A DNA stretch of 64,000 nucleotides from Thiohalophilus thiocyanatoxydans (lineage in GTDB: Bacteria; Pseudomonadota; Gammaproteobacteria; UBA6429; Thiohalophilaceae): the NCBI RefSeq assembly GCF_004366735.1, contig NZ_SOQX01000007.1, forward strand, positions 91,266 through 155,265. Direction: 5' to 3'. Numbering within the stretch: the first letter of the stretch is position 1; the number at the start of each line of letters is the position of its first letter. The translations under genes were made by a program, and so were the position numbers. Under the pieces are notes generated by a model. It searched no databases and was not told where the DNA came from. It saw only the letters and a program-made list of their open reading frames with translations. Shown piece after piece: positions 55,321 to 64,000 of this stretch.

Positions 55321-58224
55321 ATGGCAGTAATACACGACCCGATTCAGAAGCCCGCGGGGCGCACTGAAACCAAGAACACCACCTGTTATATGTGCGCCTG
55401 CCGCTGCGGCATTCGCGTCACCGTGCGTGACGGGGAAGTGCGCTATATTCAGGGTAATCCCGATCACCCGCTGAACAAGGGCATCATCTGTGCCAAGGGC
55501 TCCTCGGGGATCATGAAGCAGTACTCGCCGGCGCGTCTGACCAAGCCGCTGATGCGCAAGCCCGGTTCCAACCGCGGCGACGCCGAGTTCGAGGAAGTGA
55601 GCTGGGATCACGCCTTCGACGTGCTCGAAGAGCGCCTGAGCCATCTGCGCGCCACCGATCCGAAGAAATTCGCCCTGTTCACCGGGCGCGACCAGATGCA
55701 GGCACTGACCGGCCTGTTCGCCAAACAGTTCGGTACCCCCAACTACGCCGCCCACGGCGGCTTCTGCTCGGTCAACATGGCCGCAGGCATGATCTACACC
55801 ATCGGTGGCTCCTTCTGGGAGTTCGGGGGACCGGATCTGGAACGGGCCAAGCTGTTCGTGATGATCGGCACCGCCGAGGATCACCATTCCAACCCGCTGA
55901 AGATGGAGCTGTCCAAATTCAAGCGTAACGGCGGCCGGTTTATCTCCATCAACCCGGTACGCACCGGGTACTCGGCCATCGCCGACGAATGGGTGCCGAT
56001 CAAACCCGGCACCGACGGCGCGCTGATGCTGGCCCTGACCCACGAGATCATCAAGCAGGGGCTGTTCGACCGCGACTTTCTGGTCAACTACACCAACTCC
56101 GCCGAGCTGGTGAACCTGGACGAAAACAGCAGTGAGTACGGCATGTTCGTCCGTTTCGAGGTGCCCGAAGAGGAAGGCTGCTTTGATCCGCAGAACAAGC
56201 TGTGGTGGGACCGGGATCTGAACAAGCCGATCTCCACCCATACGCCGGGCGCCGATCCCTATCTGCTGGGCGAGTTCAAACTGCCCGACGGCACTCCGGT
56301 CAAACCGGCCTTCCAGATGCTGACCGAGCGGGTCCAGCAGTACACCCCCGAATGGGCCGAGAACATCACCGGCATCCCGGCCGAGACCATCCGCCGCCTG
56401 GCCTATGAAATGGGCATCACCGCGCGCGACGAGAAGATCGAACTGCCGATCGCCTGGACCGATGTCTGGGACAACGAACACGAGTCGGTTACCGGTAATC
56501 CGGTCGCCTTCCATGCCATGCGCGGTCTGGCCGCCCACTCCAACGGCTTCCAGTCCATTCGCGCCATGAGCATTCTGATGTCGATTCTCGGCACCATCGA
56601 CCGGCCCGGCGGCTTCCGCCACAAGGCGCCGTTCCCGCGCCCGATTCCGCCCTGCCCGAAGAACCCGACCTCGCCGGACGACGTGCAACCGAATACGCCG
56701 CTCAACGGCATGCCGCTGGGCTGGCCGGCGGACCCGGACGATCTGTTCGTCGACGACCAGGGCCAGCCGGTGCGCATCGACAAGGCCTTCTCCTGGGAGC
56801 ATCCGCTCTCCGTCCACGGCCTGATGCACAACGTGATCACCAACGCCCACCGCGGCGATCCCTATCGCATCGACACCTTGCTGCTGTTCATGGCCAATAT
56901 GGCGTGGAACTCCACCATGAACACCGACGAAGTGCGCAAGATGCTCAACGACAAGGACGAGGACGGCGAGTACAAGATCCCGTTTCTGGTGGTCGCCGAC
57001 GCCTTCCAGTCGGAGACTGTCGCCTACGCCGATCTGGTGCTGCCGGATACCACCTATCTGGAGCGTCACGACGTCATGTCCATGCTGGATCGCCCCATCT
57101 CTGAATACGACGGCCCGGTCGACTCGGTCCGCATTCCGGTGGTTCCGCCCACCGGCCAGTGCAAGCCGTTCCAGGAAGTGCTCATCGAGCTGGGCTCGCG
57201 GCTCAAGCTGCCGGCCTTCGTCGACAACGAGGGGACGCGCAAATTTCGTGACTACCCGGATTTTGTCACCAACTTCGAAACCGCCCCGGGCTCCGGCATC
57301 GGCTTTCTGGCCGGCTGGCGCGGCAAGGGTGGCGAGAAGGCCATGCGCGGCGAGCCCAACCCGGACCAGTGGAAAATGTACGAGAAAAACAACTGCGTCT
57401 TCCATTACGAGCTGCCCAAGTCGTACCAGTACATGCGTAACTGGAACCAGGGTTACCTGCAGTGGGCCCAGGGCAACGGTCTGACCCGCTATGCCGAGCC
57501 GATCAACTGCCACATCTATTCCGAGGTGTTGCAGAAGTTCCGCCTGGCGGCGCAGGACAAGAACCCCGGCGGCCGGGTGCCGCCCCAGCATCTGCGCAAG
57601 CGCATCGAAACCTTCTTCGATCCGCTGCCGTTCTACTATGAGCCGCTGGAGTCGCAGCTGAGCGACAAGCACAAGTATCCGCTCAACGCGATCACCCAGC
57701 GGCCGATGGCCATGTACCACAGCTGGGATTCGCAAAACGCCTGGCTGCGCCAGATCCATGCCTACAACTACCTCTATCTGCATCCGCAGACGGCGAAGGC
57801 CGCCGGTATCGAGGACGAGTCCTGGATGTGGATCGAGTCCATGCACGGCAAGGTGCGCTGCCTGAGTCGCTACTCCGAGGCGGTGGAGCCCGGCACCATC
57901 TGGACCTGGAACGCCATCGGCAAGGCCAGCGGCGCCTGGAACCTGGACAAGGACGCCAACGAGTCCCAGCAGGGCTTCCTGTTGAACCACGTGATCAGCG
58001 AGGAGTTACCCGCCAGCGCCGAGGGCGACCATCTCTCCAACTCGGATCCGGTCACCGGCCAGGCCGGCTGGTACGACGTCCGGGTCCGGATCTATCCGGC
58101 CTCCGAGGGCGACGAACCGGTCACCTTCCCGCAGTACGAGGAAATGCAGGCCGTGCCCGGTACATCGCCACGTCGCAAGTGGCTGCAGTACTTTGCCGGC
58201 CTGTTTAATAATCAAAAGAACTGA
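55321..58224 (+). CDS. soeA: Cytoplasmic sulfite dehydrogenase, molybdopterin subunit (SoeA)
   Basis: A 967-residue member of the DMSO-reductase family. The N-terminal [4Fe-4S] site is Cys22-x2-Cys25-x3-Cys29-x27-Cys57, followed by molybdopterin-binding domains and the C-terminal dinucleotide-binding domain (NAIGKASGAWNL, GWYDVRVRIYP). No Tat signal is present, so it faces the cytoplasm, as known for SoeABC of purple sulfur bacteria, which oxidises sulfite to sulfate. Order and sizes of the next two genes match soeB and soeC. Polysulfide/thiosulfate-reductase-type enzymes are the alternative, but the length and lack of export signal favour SoeA. Confidence 0.93.
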   Translation: MAVIHDPIQKPAGRTETKNTTCYMCACRCGIRVTVRDGEVRYIQGNPDHPLNKGIICAKGSSGIMKQYSPARLTKPLMRKPGSNRGDAEFEEVSWDHAFDVLEERLSHLRATDPKKFALFTGRDQMQALTGLFAKQFGTPNYAAHGGFCSVNMAAGMIYTIGGSFWEFGGPDLERAKLFVMIGTAEDHHSNPLKMELSKFKRNGGRFISINPVRTGYSAIADEWVPIKPGTDGALMLALTHEIIKQGLFDRDFLVNYTNSAELVNLDENSSEYGMFVRFEVPEEEGCFDPQNKLWWDRDLNKPISTHTPGADPYLLGEFKLPDGTPVKPAFQMLTERVQQYTPEWAENITGIPAETIRRLAYEMGITARDEKIELPIAWTDVWDNEHESVTGNPVAFHAMRGLAAHSNGFQSIRAMSILMSILGTIDRPGGFRHKAPFPRPIPPCPKNPTSPDDVQPNTPLNGMPLGWPADPDDLFVDDQGQPVRIDKAFSWEHPLSVHGLMHNVITNAHRGDPYRIDTLLLFMANMAWNSTMNTDEVRKMLNDKDEDGEYKIPFLVVADAFQSETVAYADLVLPDTTYLERHDVMSMLDRPISEYDGPVDSVRIPVVPPTGQCKPFQEVLIELGSRLKLPAFVDNEGTRKFRDYPDFVTNFETAPGSGIGFLAGWRGKGGEKAMRGEPNPDQWKMYEKNNCVFHYELPKSYQYMRNWNQGYLQWAQGNGLTRYAEPINCHIYSEVLQKFRLAAQDKNPGGRVPPQHLRKRIETFFDPLPFYYEPLESQLSDKHKYPLNAITQRPMAMYHSWDSQNAWLRQIHAYNYLYLHPQTAKAAGIEDESWMWIESMHGKVRCLSRYSEAVEPGTIWTWNAIGKASGAWNLDKDANESQQGFLLNHVISEELPASAEGDHLSNSDPVTGQAGWYDVRVRIYPASEGDEPVTFPQYEEMQAVPGTSPRRKWLQYFAGLFNNQKN

Positions 58225-58299
58225 TAACGCAAAGAACCGCGGGCGACGGGACGTCGCCCGCCGCTTTGTTTGAGAATGCACCGATAAAGGTTTAGTGAT

Positions 58300-59025
58300 A
58301 TGACCCAACTAGCACTTGTGATTGACCTGAACGTCTGCGTGGGTTGCCACGCCTGCGTGACCAGTTGCAAGCAGTGGAACACCTCCGGCGCCGCCGGTCC
58401 GCTGTTCGACGACAATCCGTATGGCAAGGACCCCACCGGGACCTTCTTTAACCGGGTGCAGACCTACGAAGTGGGCAACTACCCGAACACGGAAACCATC
58501 CATTTCCCGAAGAGCTGCCTGCATTGCGAGGACGCGCCCTGCGTTCCCGTCTGCCCGACCGGTGCCAGCTACAAACGCGAGAACGACGGCATCGTGCTGG
58601 TGGACTACGACAAATGCATCGGCTGCAAATACTGCTCCTGGGCCTGCCCCTACGGTGCGCGCGAACTGGACGAAAAAGAGCAGGTGATGACCAAGTGCAC
58701 CCTGTGCGTGGATCGCATCTACGACGAGTCCCTGCCCGAAGCCGAGCGCAAGCCGGCCTGCGTCATGGCCTGCCCGACCAACGCGCGACTGTTCGGTGAC
58801 GTGCACGATCCCGACTCGGAAGTCTCGGTCGCGATCCGCGAACAGGGCGGTTACCAGCTGATGCCCGAATGGGGCACCAAGCCGGCCAACCACTACCTGC
58901 CGCGGCGCAAGACCAAGATGCACATCCACGAGGACGAACTGGTGCGTGTGGATAATCCGCTCAAGAAAGAGGATATCCGGCACAAGACCACCAAGGACGT
59001 CACCCTGGACGACTGGCTCTTGTAA
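58300..59025 (+). CDS. soeB: Sulfite dehydrogenase iron-sulfur subunit (SoeB)
   Basis: A 241-residue ferredoxin-type electron-transfer subunit. Four cysteine groups for four [4Fe-4S] clusters are seen: CVGCHACVTSC, CLHCEDAPCVPVCP, CIGCKYCSWACP, and CTLC with CVMACP. It passes electrons from SoeA to the membrane subunit. It follows soeA by 75 bases with an AAAGG ribosome site. Confidence 0.95.
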   Translation: MTQLALVIDLNVCVGCHACVTSCKQWNTSGAAGPLFDDNPYGKDPTGTFFNRVQTYEVGNYPNTETIHFPKSCLHCEDAPCVPVCPTGASYKRENDGIVLVDYDKCIGCKYCSWACPYGARELDEKEQVMTKCTLCVDRIYDESLPEAERKPACVMACPTNARLFGDVHDPDSEVSVAIREQGGYQLMPEWGTKPANHYLPRRKTKMHIHEDELVRVDNPLKKEDIRHKTTKDVTLDDWLL

Positions 59026-59078
59026 AACAGGCTCTAGGTTCTAGGGGCGAGTTACTAGTATTTGTTTGGAGAATTTTT

Positions 59079-60047
59079 ATGCATCCTGCATTTTCCGTTA
59101 TCTTTCTTACTACCCTGATCGGGGCCGGTCAGGGGCTGTTTCTGGCGCTGTTCAGCGGTCAGCTGTATTCCGCGGTCAATCTGCTGCCTGCCCAGGAGAG
59201 CAGTTTTTATATCACCGGCAGTGTCATCGCCCTGGGCCTGATGATCGGCGGCCTGGCGGCGTCGTTTTGGCACCTGGGCCGCCCGGAACGGGCCTGGCGC
59301 GCCGCCAGCCAGTGGCGTACCTCCTGGCTGTCGCGGGAAGTCATCATTCTGCCGGCGGTCATGGGGCTGGTCTTCATCTACGGCCTATTGCACTTCAGCG
59401 GCTGGCATCCGAACTGGTTCGGTAATGCGATTCCGAATCAACCGGCGCTGATCGTCGGCGTGATCACCACCCTGGCGGTATTTATCCTGTATATCGCCAC
59501 CGGCATGATCTACGCCAGCATCAAGTTCCTGCAGGAGTGGGCCAGCGTCCTGACCGTGATCAACTATACCCTGCTGGGTGCCGCCTCCGGCTTCACCCTG
59601 GCCACCGCCCTGGCCGCCTGGCAGGGCTCCGGCCTGATCGGCTTCTACGGGACCTGGGCGGTGATCCTGACCCTCGCCGGTCTGCTGAGCCGCGCCGCCT
59701 CGCTCTATCGCAACGCCCGGATCAAATACAAATCCACGGTGCAAAGTGCCATCGGCATGCGGCACAACGCCGTGGTCCAAAAATCCATGGGTATGATGGG
59801 CGGCTCCTATAACACCCGGGAATATTTCCACGGCGCCAGCGCCGCCTGGTTCAAGTCGATCAAGTATATCTTCCTGGTGCTGGTGTTCCCGGTGCCGCTG
59901 CTCCTGTTGTGGGCCGGCTTCAGCACCGCCAGCGTCCCGCTGCTGGCCACCGCCTTCGTGGTCCAGTACATCGGTCTGCTCTTCGAGCGCTGGTTCTTTT
60001 TTGCCCAGGCCAACCATCCCCAGAATCTGTACTACCAGACCATCTGA
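59079..60047 (+). CDS. soeC: Sulfite dehydrogenase membrane anchor (SoeC)
   Basis: A 322-residue membrane protein of the DmsC/NrfD type with about eight helices. Features include the first helix PAFSVIFLTTLIGAGQGLFL, the segment FWHLGRPERAWRAASQWRTS, and LSREVIILPAV, which are usual in DmsC-like quinone-interacting anchors. It docks SoeAB to the inner face of the membrane and delivers electrons to quinone. GGAGA precedes the ATG. A strong terminator ends the operon. Confidence 0.94.
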   Translation: MHPAFSVIFLTTLIGAGQGLFLALFSGQLYSAVNLLPAQESSFYITGSVIALGLMIGGLAASFWHLGRPERAWRAASQWRTSWLSREVIILPAVMGLVFIYGLLHFSGWHPNWFGNAIPNQPALIVGVITTLAVFILYIATGMIYASIKFLQEWASVLTVINYTLLGAASGFTLATALAAWQGSGLIGFYGTWAVILTLAGLLSRAASLYRNARIKYKSTVQSAIGMRHNAVVQKSMGMMGGSYNTREYFHGASAAWFKSIKYIFLVLVFPVPLLLLWAGFSTASVPLLATAFVVQYIGLLFERWFFFAQANHPQNLYYQTI

Positions 60048-60072
60048 CGGCCCCTCCCGGGCGCCACCCTGC

Positions 60073-60102
60073 AAAAAAGCGCATCCCCGGATGCGCTTTT
60101 TT
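60073..60102 (+). terminator. Intrinsic terminator of soeABC
   Basis: A 14-bp stem AAAAAAGCGCATCC/GGATGCGCTTTTTT with a 2-base loop; ends in six T followed by GTTT. The rest of 60048-60433 holds no gene. Confidence 0.92.
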
Positions 60103-60208
60103 GTTTGCCACGCAAAACTCAGGGTAATCCCCAATAACCTCCCCCGGCCACCTTCTATATGCTGTAAGCGTGTCAAACCGCTGGATAGACGCGATCCTGT
60201 TCCCGTCC

Positions 60209-60222
60209 CATGACATGTCATG
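60209..60222. promoter_or_regulatory. 14-bp palindrome upstream of the FixJ-type regulator
   Basis: CATGACA/TGTCATG is a perfect palindrome in the intergenic region, possibly an operator. It is short, so chance occurrence cannot be excluded. Confidence 0.4.
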
Positions 60223-60433
60223 ACAGCTCTGAACAAAAAATATTTGAAAACTGCATCACACTGCCGATATCTCTGACAGTTCAACGGGTTTTTCCGGGGC
60301 CCACTCCGGCCACCGACTTGACTACTGCCCGATCGACATGAGAGCGCCTGAAAAATGGACTATTCAAGGCCAAATTCACCAACCGGTCTCAGGAGTGATG
60401 ACACCGGTGGAGGGCCAGACAGTTAGTACAATA

Positions 60434-61066
60434 ATGAAACAAGCGACAATCCACGTAGTCGATGATGATCAGGCCGTGCGCGAATCCATTGAATGGTTAA
60501 TCGAGTCGGTCGGGCTGAATATCCGGACCTACGCCTCGGCCAACGAATTTCTGGAGAATTACACTGAAGATTCCCTCGGCTGTCTGATTCTGGATGTGCG
60601 TATGCCGGGCATCAGTGGTCTGGATTTACAGCACATTCTCACCGAACGGGGCATTGATCTGTCCGTCGTGTTTGTTACCGGCCACGGTGATGTGCCCATG
60701 GCGGTCCGGGCCCTGAAAAATGGCGCCGTCGATTTTATCGAAAAACCGTTCAACGACCAGCTCCTGCTGGATACTATCCAGAGCGCGGTACAAAAGCACA
60801 GCCAGCGGCTCAAACAGCGTGCGGAACTGGAAAACCTGCAAACCCGTTATGACAACCTGACCACCCGTGAACAGGAGGTCATGGATCGGGTGGTCACCGG
60901 CAAACCGAACCGGGATGTGGGTGGTGAACTGGGGATCAGTGTCAAAACCGTCGAAGTCCACCGTGCCAAGGTAATGGAAAAAATGCGGGCCCGCTCCATC
61001 GCCGACCTGGTCAAAATGGCCATGATGATGCGTGAAACCGGTAATGACAAAACCTCACGCACCTGA
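60434..61066 (+). CDS. FixJ/NarL-type response regulator
   Basis: A 210-residue two-domain regulator. Receiver: acidic residues in HVVDDDQAV, phosphoacceptor Asp in LILDVRMPGISG, Thr in VVFVTGHGD and Lys in IEKPFND. A short linker leads to a LuxR-type helix-turn-helix (LTTREQEVMDRVVTGKPNRDVGGELGISVKTVEVHRAKVM). The receiver pattern matches the FixJ/TtrR group. The start at 60434 gives the normal N-terminus; longer in-frame starts (60398, 60338) are possible. No cognate kinase is adjacent. Confidence 0.9.
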   Translation: MKQATIHVVDDDQAVRESIEWLIESVGLNIRTYASANEFLENYTEDSLGCLILDVRMPGISGLDLQHILTERGIDLSVVFVTGHGDVPMAVRALKNGAVDFIEKPFNDQLLLDTIQSAVQKHSQRLKQRAELENLQTRYDNLTTREQEVMDRVVTGKPNRDVGGELGISVKTVEVHRAKVMEKMRARSIADLVKMAMMMRETGNDKTSRT

Positions 61067-61100
61067 AAGCTACACACCACTTTTCAGAATCACTGGAAAT

Positions 61101-61255
61101 AACGCGGAGGACGCAGAGGCGCGGAGGCGCGGAGTGTTCGTTTCCATGTCAATTACGTTTTCGAGCTATCGCCATTAAACTTACCGGGCATTATCCAAAG
61201 GTAATTTATCATGTATCTTCTCTGCGGCTCCGCGACTCCGCGTCCTCCGCGTTAA
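61101..61255. repeat. Inverted pair of GC-rich repeats
   Basis: AACGCGGAGGACGCAGAGGC-type element at 61101-61133 and its inverted copy TCTGCGGCTCCGCGACTCCG... at 61221-61255. The same element recurs at 45.1-46.1 kb. Confidence 0.75.
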
Positions 61256-61278
61256 ATTCCGCTAACCTGGATATATGA

Positions 61279-62550
61279 TTAGCTGTTGCTGAAGGCCACC
61301 ACCTGGTTGCGGCCTTCATCCTTGGCTTTGTATAACGCCACGTCGGCACGCTCGATGAGCGCGTCGGCGTTGACGGCATCATCGGGATAGCAGGCCAGTC
61401 CGATACTCATTGTGAGCCAGATATTAATATCCTCGTTAACATCAAATTGTTCCGTTTCCACTGACTGACGGATCCGCTCCGCGGTTTCACTGCCATCCTG
61501 TTCGGAAGTCTCGGTAAGCAGGATGATGAACTCTTCACCGCCGTAACGACCCACGTAATCGGCCTCGCGCACCTCGCCTTGCAACAGGCCGGCGAGTTTA
61601 CGCAGGACATGATCGCCGACCGGGTGACCATGGGTATCATTGACCTGTTTAAAATAATCGATATCCAACAGTAACAGCACAAACGGATGGCGGGTTCGCC
61701 GGGTGCGACGCACCTCGTCATGCAGACGAAGTTCGAACTCGCGTTTGTTCAACAGACCGGTCAGGCTGTCGTAGGCGGCGAGAAATTCCAGCTGATCCGC
61801 CATTTCGTTGAATGTCCTGGCCAGTCGACCGAATTCATCAGCATTCTCCAGCTTGATCCGGTGACTCAGATCGCCATGGCCAAAACGCTCGGTACCTATG
61901 CGCAGCTGCGCCAACGGCTTCAGCAGGTGTTGTGCCAAACGGTTGCCGACGATCAACGCCCCTCCTACCGCGGTGATCAATATGGCCAGTAGCAATATCT
62001 GAATCTGCCGCTGATCACGCCGGGCATTTTGATACTTACGCCGGATCTCGCTCCACAGCGTGGCATACACCTCGCCCAGTATCTCACTGGTCACCTGTCG
62101 CTGCCTTTCAAAACGGAGGGTGGCTGTCGGCGGCACATCCTGGCCGCTGCGCTGCATCTCGAGGATCGCCTCACCAGAAGCCGCGAGCTCCTTCCAGCTT
62201 GTCGCTGCGCGTCGGATACCATCTTGATACCCCGCCAGCGAGCTGGAAGCGTCCCGCAGGACTGCAAACTGCCGGTCAATGGCTTCGATCCGCTGCTCGA
62301 ACGTTTCACCCGCCTGCGGGGTTGCACTCGACGGGTATCTGTCCACGGGCACATTCAGCTGCAATATACCGCGCCGCAGCTCACCCACCGGCATGCCGAT
62401 CTGCAATCCCTGCTGCATGGCGGACTCGAAGGCGTCGATGGTCTGCAGATAGAGCAGATAACCGGCGCCGCCGAGCAACAACAGCGGCACCAGCATCAGG
62501 CCGGTACCCCGGATCATTCGTTGGCGTAAAGAAAGCGGTCGCGTGAACAC
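61279..62550 (-). CDS. HAMP-GGDEF diguanylate cyclase
   Basis: A 423-residue membrane protein. A first helix (LMLVPLLLLGGAGYLLYLQ), a periplasmic helical sensor region (about 37-180), a second helix (ILLLAILITAVGGALIVG), a HAMP domain (about 205-258) and a C-terminal GGDEF domain with an intact GGEEF motif (YVGRYGGEEFIILL). Residues AAYDSLTGLLNKREF and LLLDIDYFKQVNDTHGH are canonical, so it is expected to make c-di-GMP. It is the second such enzyme in the window. Confidence 0.93.
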   Translation of the reverse strand: MFTRPLSLRQRMIRGTGLMLVPLLLLGGAGYLLYLQTIDAFESAMQQGLQIGMPVGELRRGILQLNVPVDRYPSSATPQAGETFEQRIEAIDRQFAVLRDASSSLAGYQDGIRRAATSWKELAASGEAILEMQRSGQDVPPTATLRFERQRQVTSEILGEVYATLWSEIRRKYQNARRDQRQIQILLLAILITAVGGALIVGNRLAQHLLKPLAQLRIGTERFGHGDLSHRIKLENADEFGRLARTFNEMADQLEFLAAYDSLTGLLNKREFELRLHDEVRRTRRTRHPFVLLLLDIDYFKQVNDTHGHPVGDHVLRKLAGLLQGEVREADYVGRYGGEEFIILLTETSEQDGSETAERIRQSVETEQFDVNEDINIWLTMSIGLACYPDDAVNADALIERADVALYKAKDEGRNQVVAFSNS

Positions 62551-62885
62551 AGGCAGGCCTCATGAGTAACGGTTTGCCATAGGTTAGCCAGGGGTATTCC
62601 CTTACCAATATCAGTAGTTGCTAATATCGGCGACCTGCCTCGATTCTTGAACAAAATTTGAACTGCGTCACATGTTAGTACTAACTTACTTTTCTCGGGG
62701 TCAGGCCCGGAGAAACGTCGATATCCACTGTTATACCAGGGGATTAGTTCCTCTGTTTTAAACAGAAAAAGAGACGCCGCCAGTCGAGTCGCACCGGATT
62801 TTTCATGGTTTTTCAGTACATTACAAACTGCTAATTTTCGCCTATAATCGAATGATTTCCGGCACACCCCACTCGGTTATTTTTT
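62551..62885. other. Divergent upstream region of the cyclase and moaA
   Basis: No gene seen. It must carry both promoters. A known moco riboswitch was not recognised. Confidence 0.45.
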
Positions 62886-63866
62886 ATGGCAGACCTCATC
62901 GACCCCTTCGGCAGACGCATCGAATACGTCCGGCTCTCGGTCACCGACCGCTGTGATCTGCGCTGCAAGTACTGCATGCCGCAAGGTTTCAATGACTTCG
63001 AAGAGCCCGAAGACTGGCTGACCCCGGACGAGATCGAGCGGGTCATCGGCGCCTTCGGCCGGCTCGGCACCCGTCGTATACGCATCACCGGCGGCGAGCC
63101 CCTGGTGCGCAAGAACCTGCCCGCGCTGGCTGGCCGTCTGGCCGCCCTGCCCGGGATCGAGGATCTGTCGCTGAGCACCAATGCCACCCGCCTGGACAAG
63201 CACGGCCAGGCCCTGTTCGACGCCGGCGTCAGCCGCATCAATGTCAGTCTGGATACCCTCAGGCCGGAGCGTTTCAAGGAAATCACCCAGGGCAAGCTGG
63301 AGAAGGTGATCAACGGCCTGATGGCCGCCAAACAGGCGGGCTTTCATCCCATCAAGATCAATATGGTGGTGATGAAAGGGGTCAATGACGATGAAGTCGA
63401 GGAGATGGTCGAATTCTGTATCGAGCACGACTTTACCCTGCGCTTTATCGAGACCATGCCGGTGGGGGAAACCGGCCGCGCCGCCACCGATCAGTACATC
63501 AGTCTGCAGGACGTCAAGGCGCGCCTGGCCGACCAGTACGAGCTGATACCCGGCATGATGCCCGGCGGCGGCCCGGCCCGCTACGTGCAGGTAGCCGGCA
63601 CCGATCTGCGCATCGGCTTTATCACGCCCATCTCGCAGCACTTCTGCGAGACCTGCAACCGGGTACGCCTCTCCGTGGACGGCACCCTGTACATGTGCCT
63701 GGGTCAGGAAGAAAGCTATCCGCTGCGCGAACTGCTGCGCGCCGGGATCAGCGATGCCGAACTGGAACAGCACATCGTCAAGGCCATTGCCTTAAAACCC
63801 GAACGGCATGAATTCAACGAAAAACCGGATCAGGTCGTCCGCTTCATGTCGATGACGGGCGGCTAG
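62886..63866 (+). CDS. moaA: GTP 3',8-cyclase (MoaA)
   Basis: A 326-residue radical-SAM enzyme, the first step of molybdenum cofactor synthesis. The N-terminal [4Fe-4S] motif is CDLRCKYC (C-x3-C-x2-C), the SAM-binding region has RITGGEPLVR, and the C-terminal second cluster has CETCNRVRLSVDGTLYMC. The usual C-terminal GG dipeptide is present (SMTGG). It precedes other genes outside the window. It supplies cofactor to molybdoenzymes such as SoeA. Confidence 0.96.
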   Translation: MADLIDPFGRRIEYVRLSVTDRCDLRCKYCMPQGFNDFEEPEDWLTPDEIERVIGAFGRLGTRRIRITGGEPLVRKNLPALAGRLAALPGIEDLSLSTNATRLDKHGQALFDAGVSRINVSLDTLRPERFKEITQGKLEKVINGLMAAKQAGFHPIKINMVVMKGVNDDEVEEMVEFCIEHDFTLRFIETMPVGETGRAATDQYISLQDVKARLADQYELIPGMMPGGGPARYVQVAGTDLRIGFITPISQHFCETCNRVRLSVDGTLYMCLGQEESYPLRELLRAGISDAELEQHIVKAIALKPERHEFNEKPDQVVRFMSMTGG

Positions 63867-63882
63867 CGCCGCAGTCTCTAGA

Positions 63883-63917
63883 TACTAGGGGCTAGGGGCT
63901 AGGGGCTAGGGGCTAGG
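63883..63917. repeat. 7-bp tandem repeat GGCTAGG
   Basis: Five units, the last four identical (GGCTAGG), just after the moaA stop codon. The most regular of the 7-bp-period arrays in the window. Confidence 0.9.
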
Positions 63918-64000
63918 TGTGATCTCTCAGTAGGTTGTTCATCCGGCACCTACCCGGACAATTGGCGGTGCAAACCCAAACCAACCGCCAGGAGGCCCGG

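Noticed and set aside
55309..57990. Very long open frame (about 890 codons) antisense to soeA
   Set aside because: It mirrors the codon bias of soeA, has no recognisable domain, and the sense product is a full-length molybdoenzyme.

Overview
The window (about 58% GC over most of its length) looks like a chromosomal segment of a sulfur-oxidising gammaproteobacterium of the Chromatiales/Thioalkalivibrio type. The evidence is an ATP sulfurylase (sat), a complete cytoplasmic sulfite dehydrogenase operon (soeABC), a split class II ribonucleotide reductase and a norSY-senC-orf1 cluster like that of nitrifying proteobacteria. The species assignment is inference. No rRNA, tRNA or CRISPR array was seen.

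Layout. 1-2.8 kb: norS (3' end only), norY, senC and orf1. These form a CuA-type member of the heme-copper superfamily whose usual active-site tyrosine is replaced by asparagine, so it is probably an NO reductase rather than an oxidase. 2.9-4.1 kb: a membrane diguanylate cyclase. 4.2-9.7 kb: the most unusual region, a minus-strand cluster of three Roadblock/LC7-type proteins, a Ras-like GTPase of the COG2229 type, a pseudo-receiver/winged-helix protein, an ABC ATPase fused to a dual-specificity phosphatase, and a truncated haemoglobin with a zinc-ribbon tail. 9.8-16.4 kb: a mini heme-copper-oxidase-like membrane protein, a cysteine-rich MerR regulator with an HMA-like partner and a perfect palindromic operator, TrpB2, a globin and several small conserved proteins. 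16.9-25.2 kb: katG, GST, a BtuF-like protein, PsiE, DsbA-like protein, an APC permease and a small outer-membrane barrel.

25.2-30.9 kb is an accessory island. It begins with a patchwork of partial duplications of the neighbouring genes, including two recognisable pseudogene fragments. It continues with a type II restriction-modification pair and an AT-rich gene for a membrane protein with a possible PIN-like nuclease domain. 30.9-35.4 kb: nrdJb and nrdJa, the latter carrying a 374-residue LAGLIDADG intein, with two NrdR-box-like sites upstream. 35.6-42.8 kb: two small heat-shock proteins, a DegP/Q protease, and a CHASE/GAF/PAS hybrid histidine kinase coupled to a response regulator. 43-45 kb: a conserved protein of unknown function and sat.

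45-46.1 kb is a repeat field, followed by a PstS-like protein and asnB. 49.4-54.5 kb is a tightly overlapping minus-strand operon: an FN3 membrane protein, an M20 carbamoylase/amidohydrolase, an isochorismatase-family amidase, a sodium:solute symporter, a 40-residue membrane protein and an aspartate-carbamoyltransferase homologue that lacks the aspartate-binding motif. It looks like a nitrogen salvage pathway for a ureido or hydantoin compound. 55.3-60 kb: soeABC. 60.4-63.9 kb: a FixJ-type regulator, a second diguanylate cyclase and moaA, whose product starts the molybdenum cofactor pathway that SoeA depends on.

Between genes there are several small repeat families: a REP-like hairpin of about 45 bp, a second hairpin, a 70-bp element 5' of three genes, and degenerate 7-bp-period arrays, one of which supplies the 3' end of a coding sequence.
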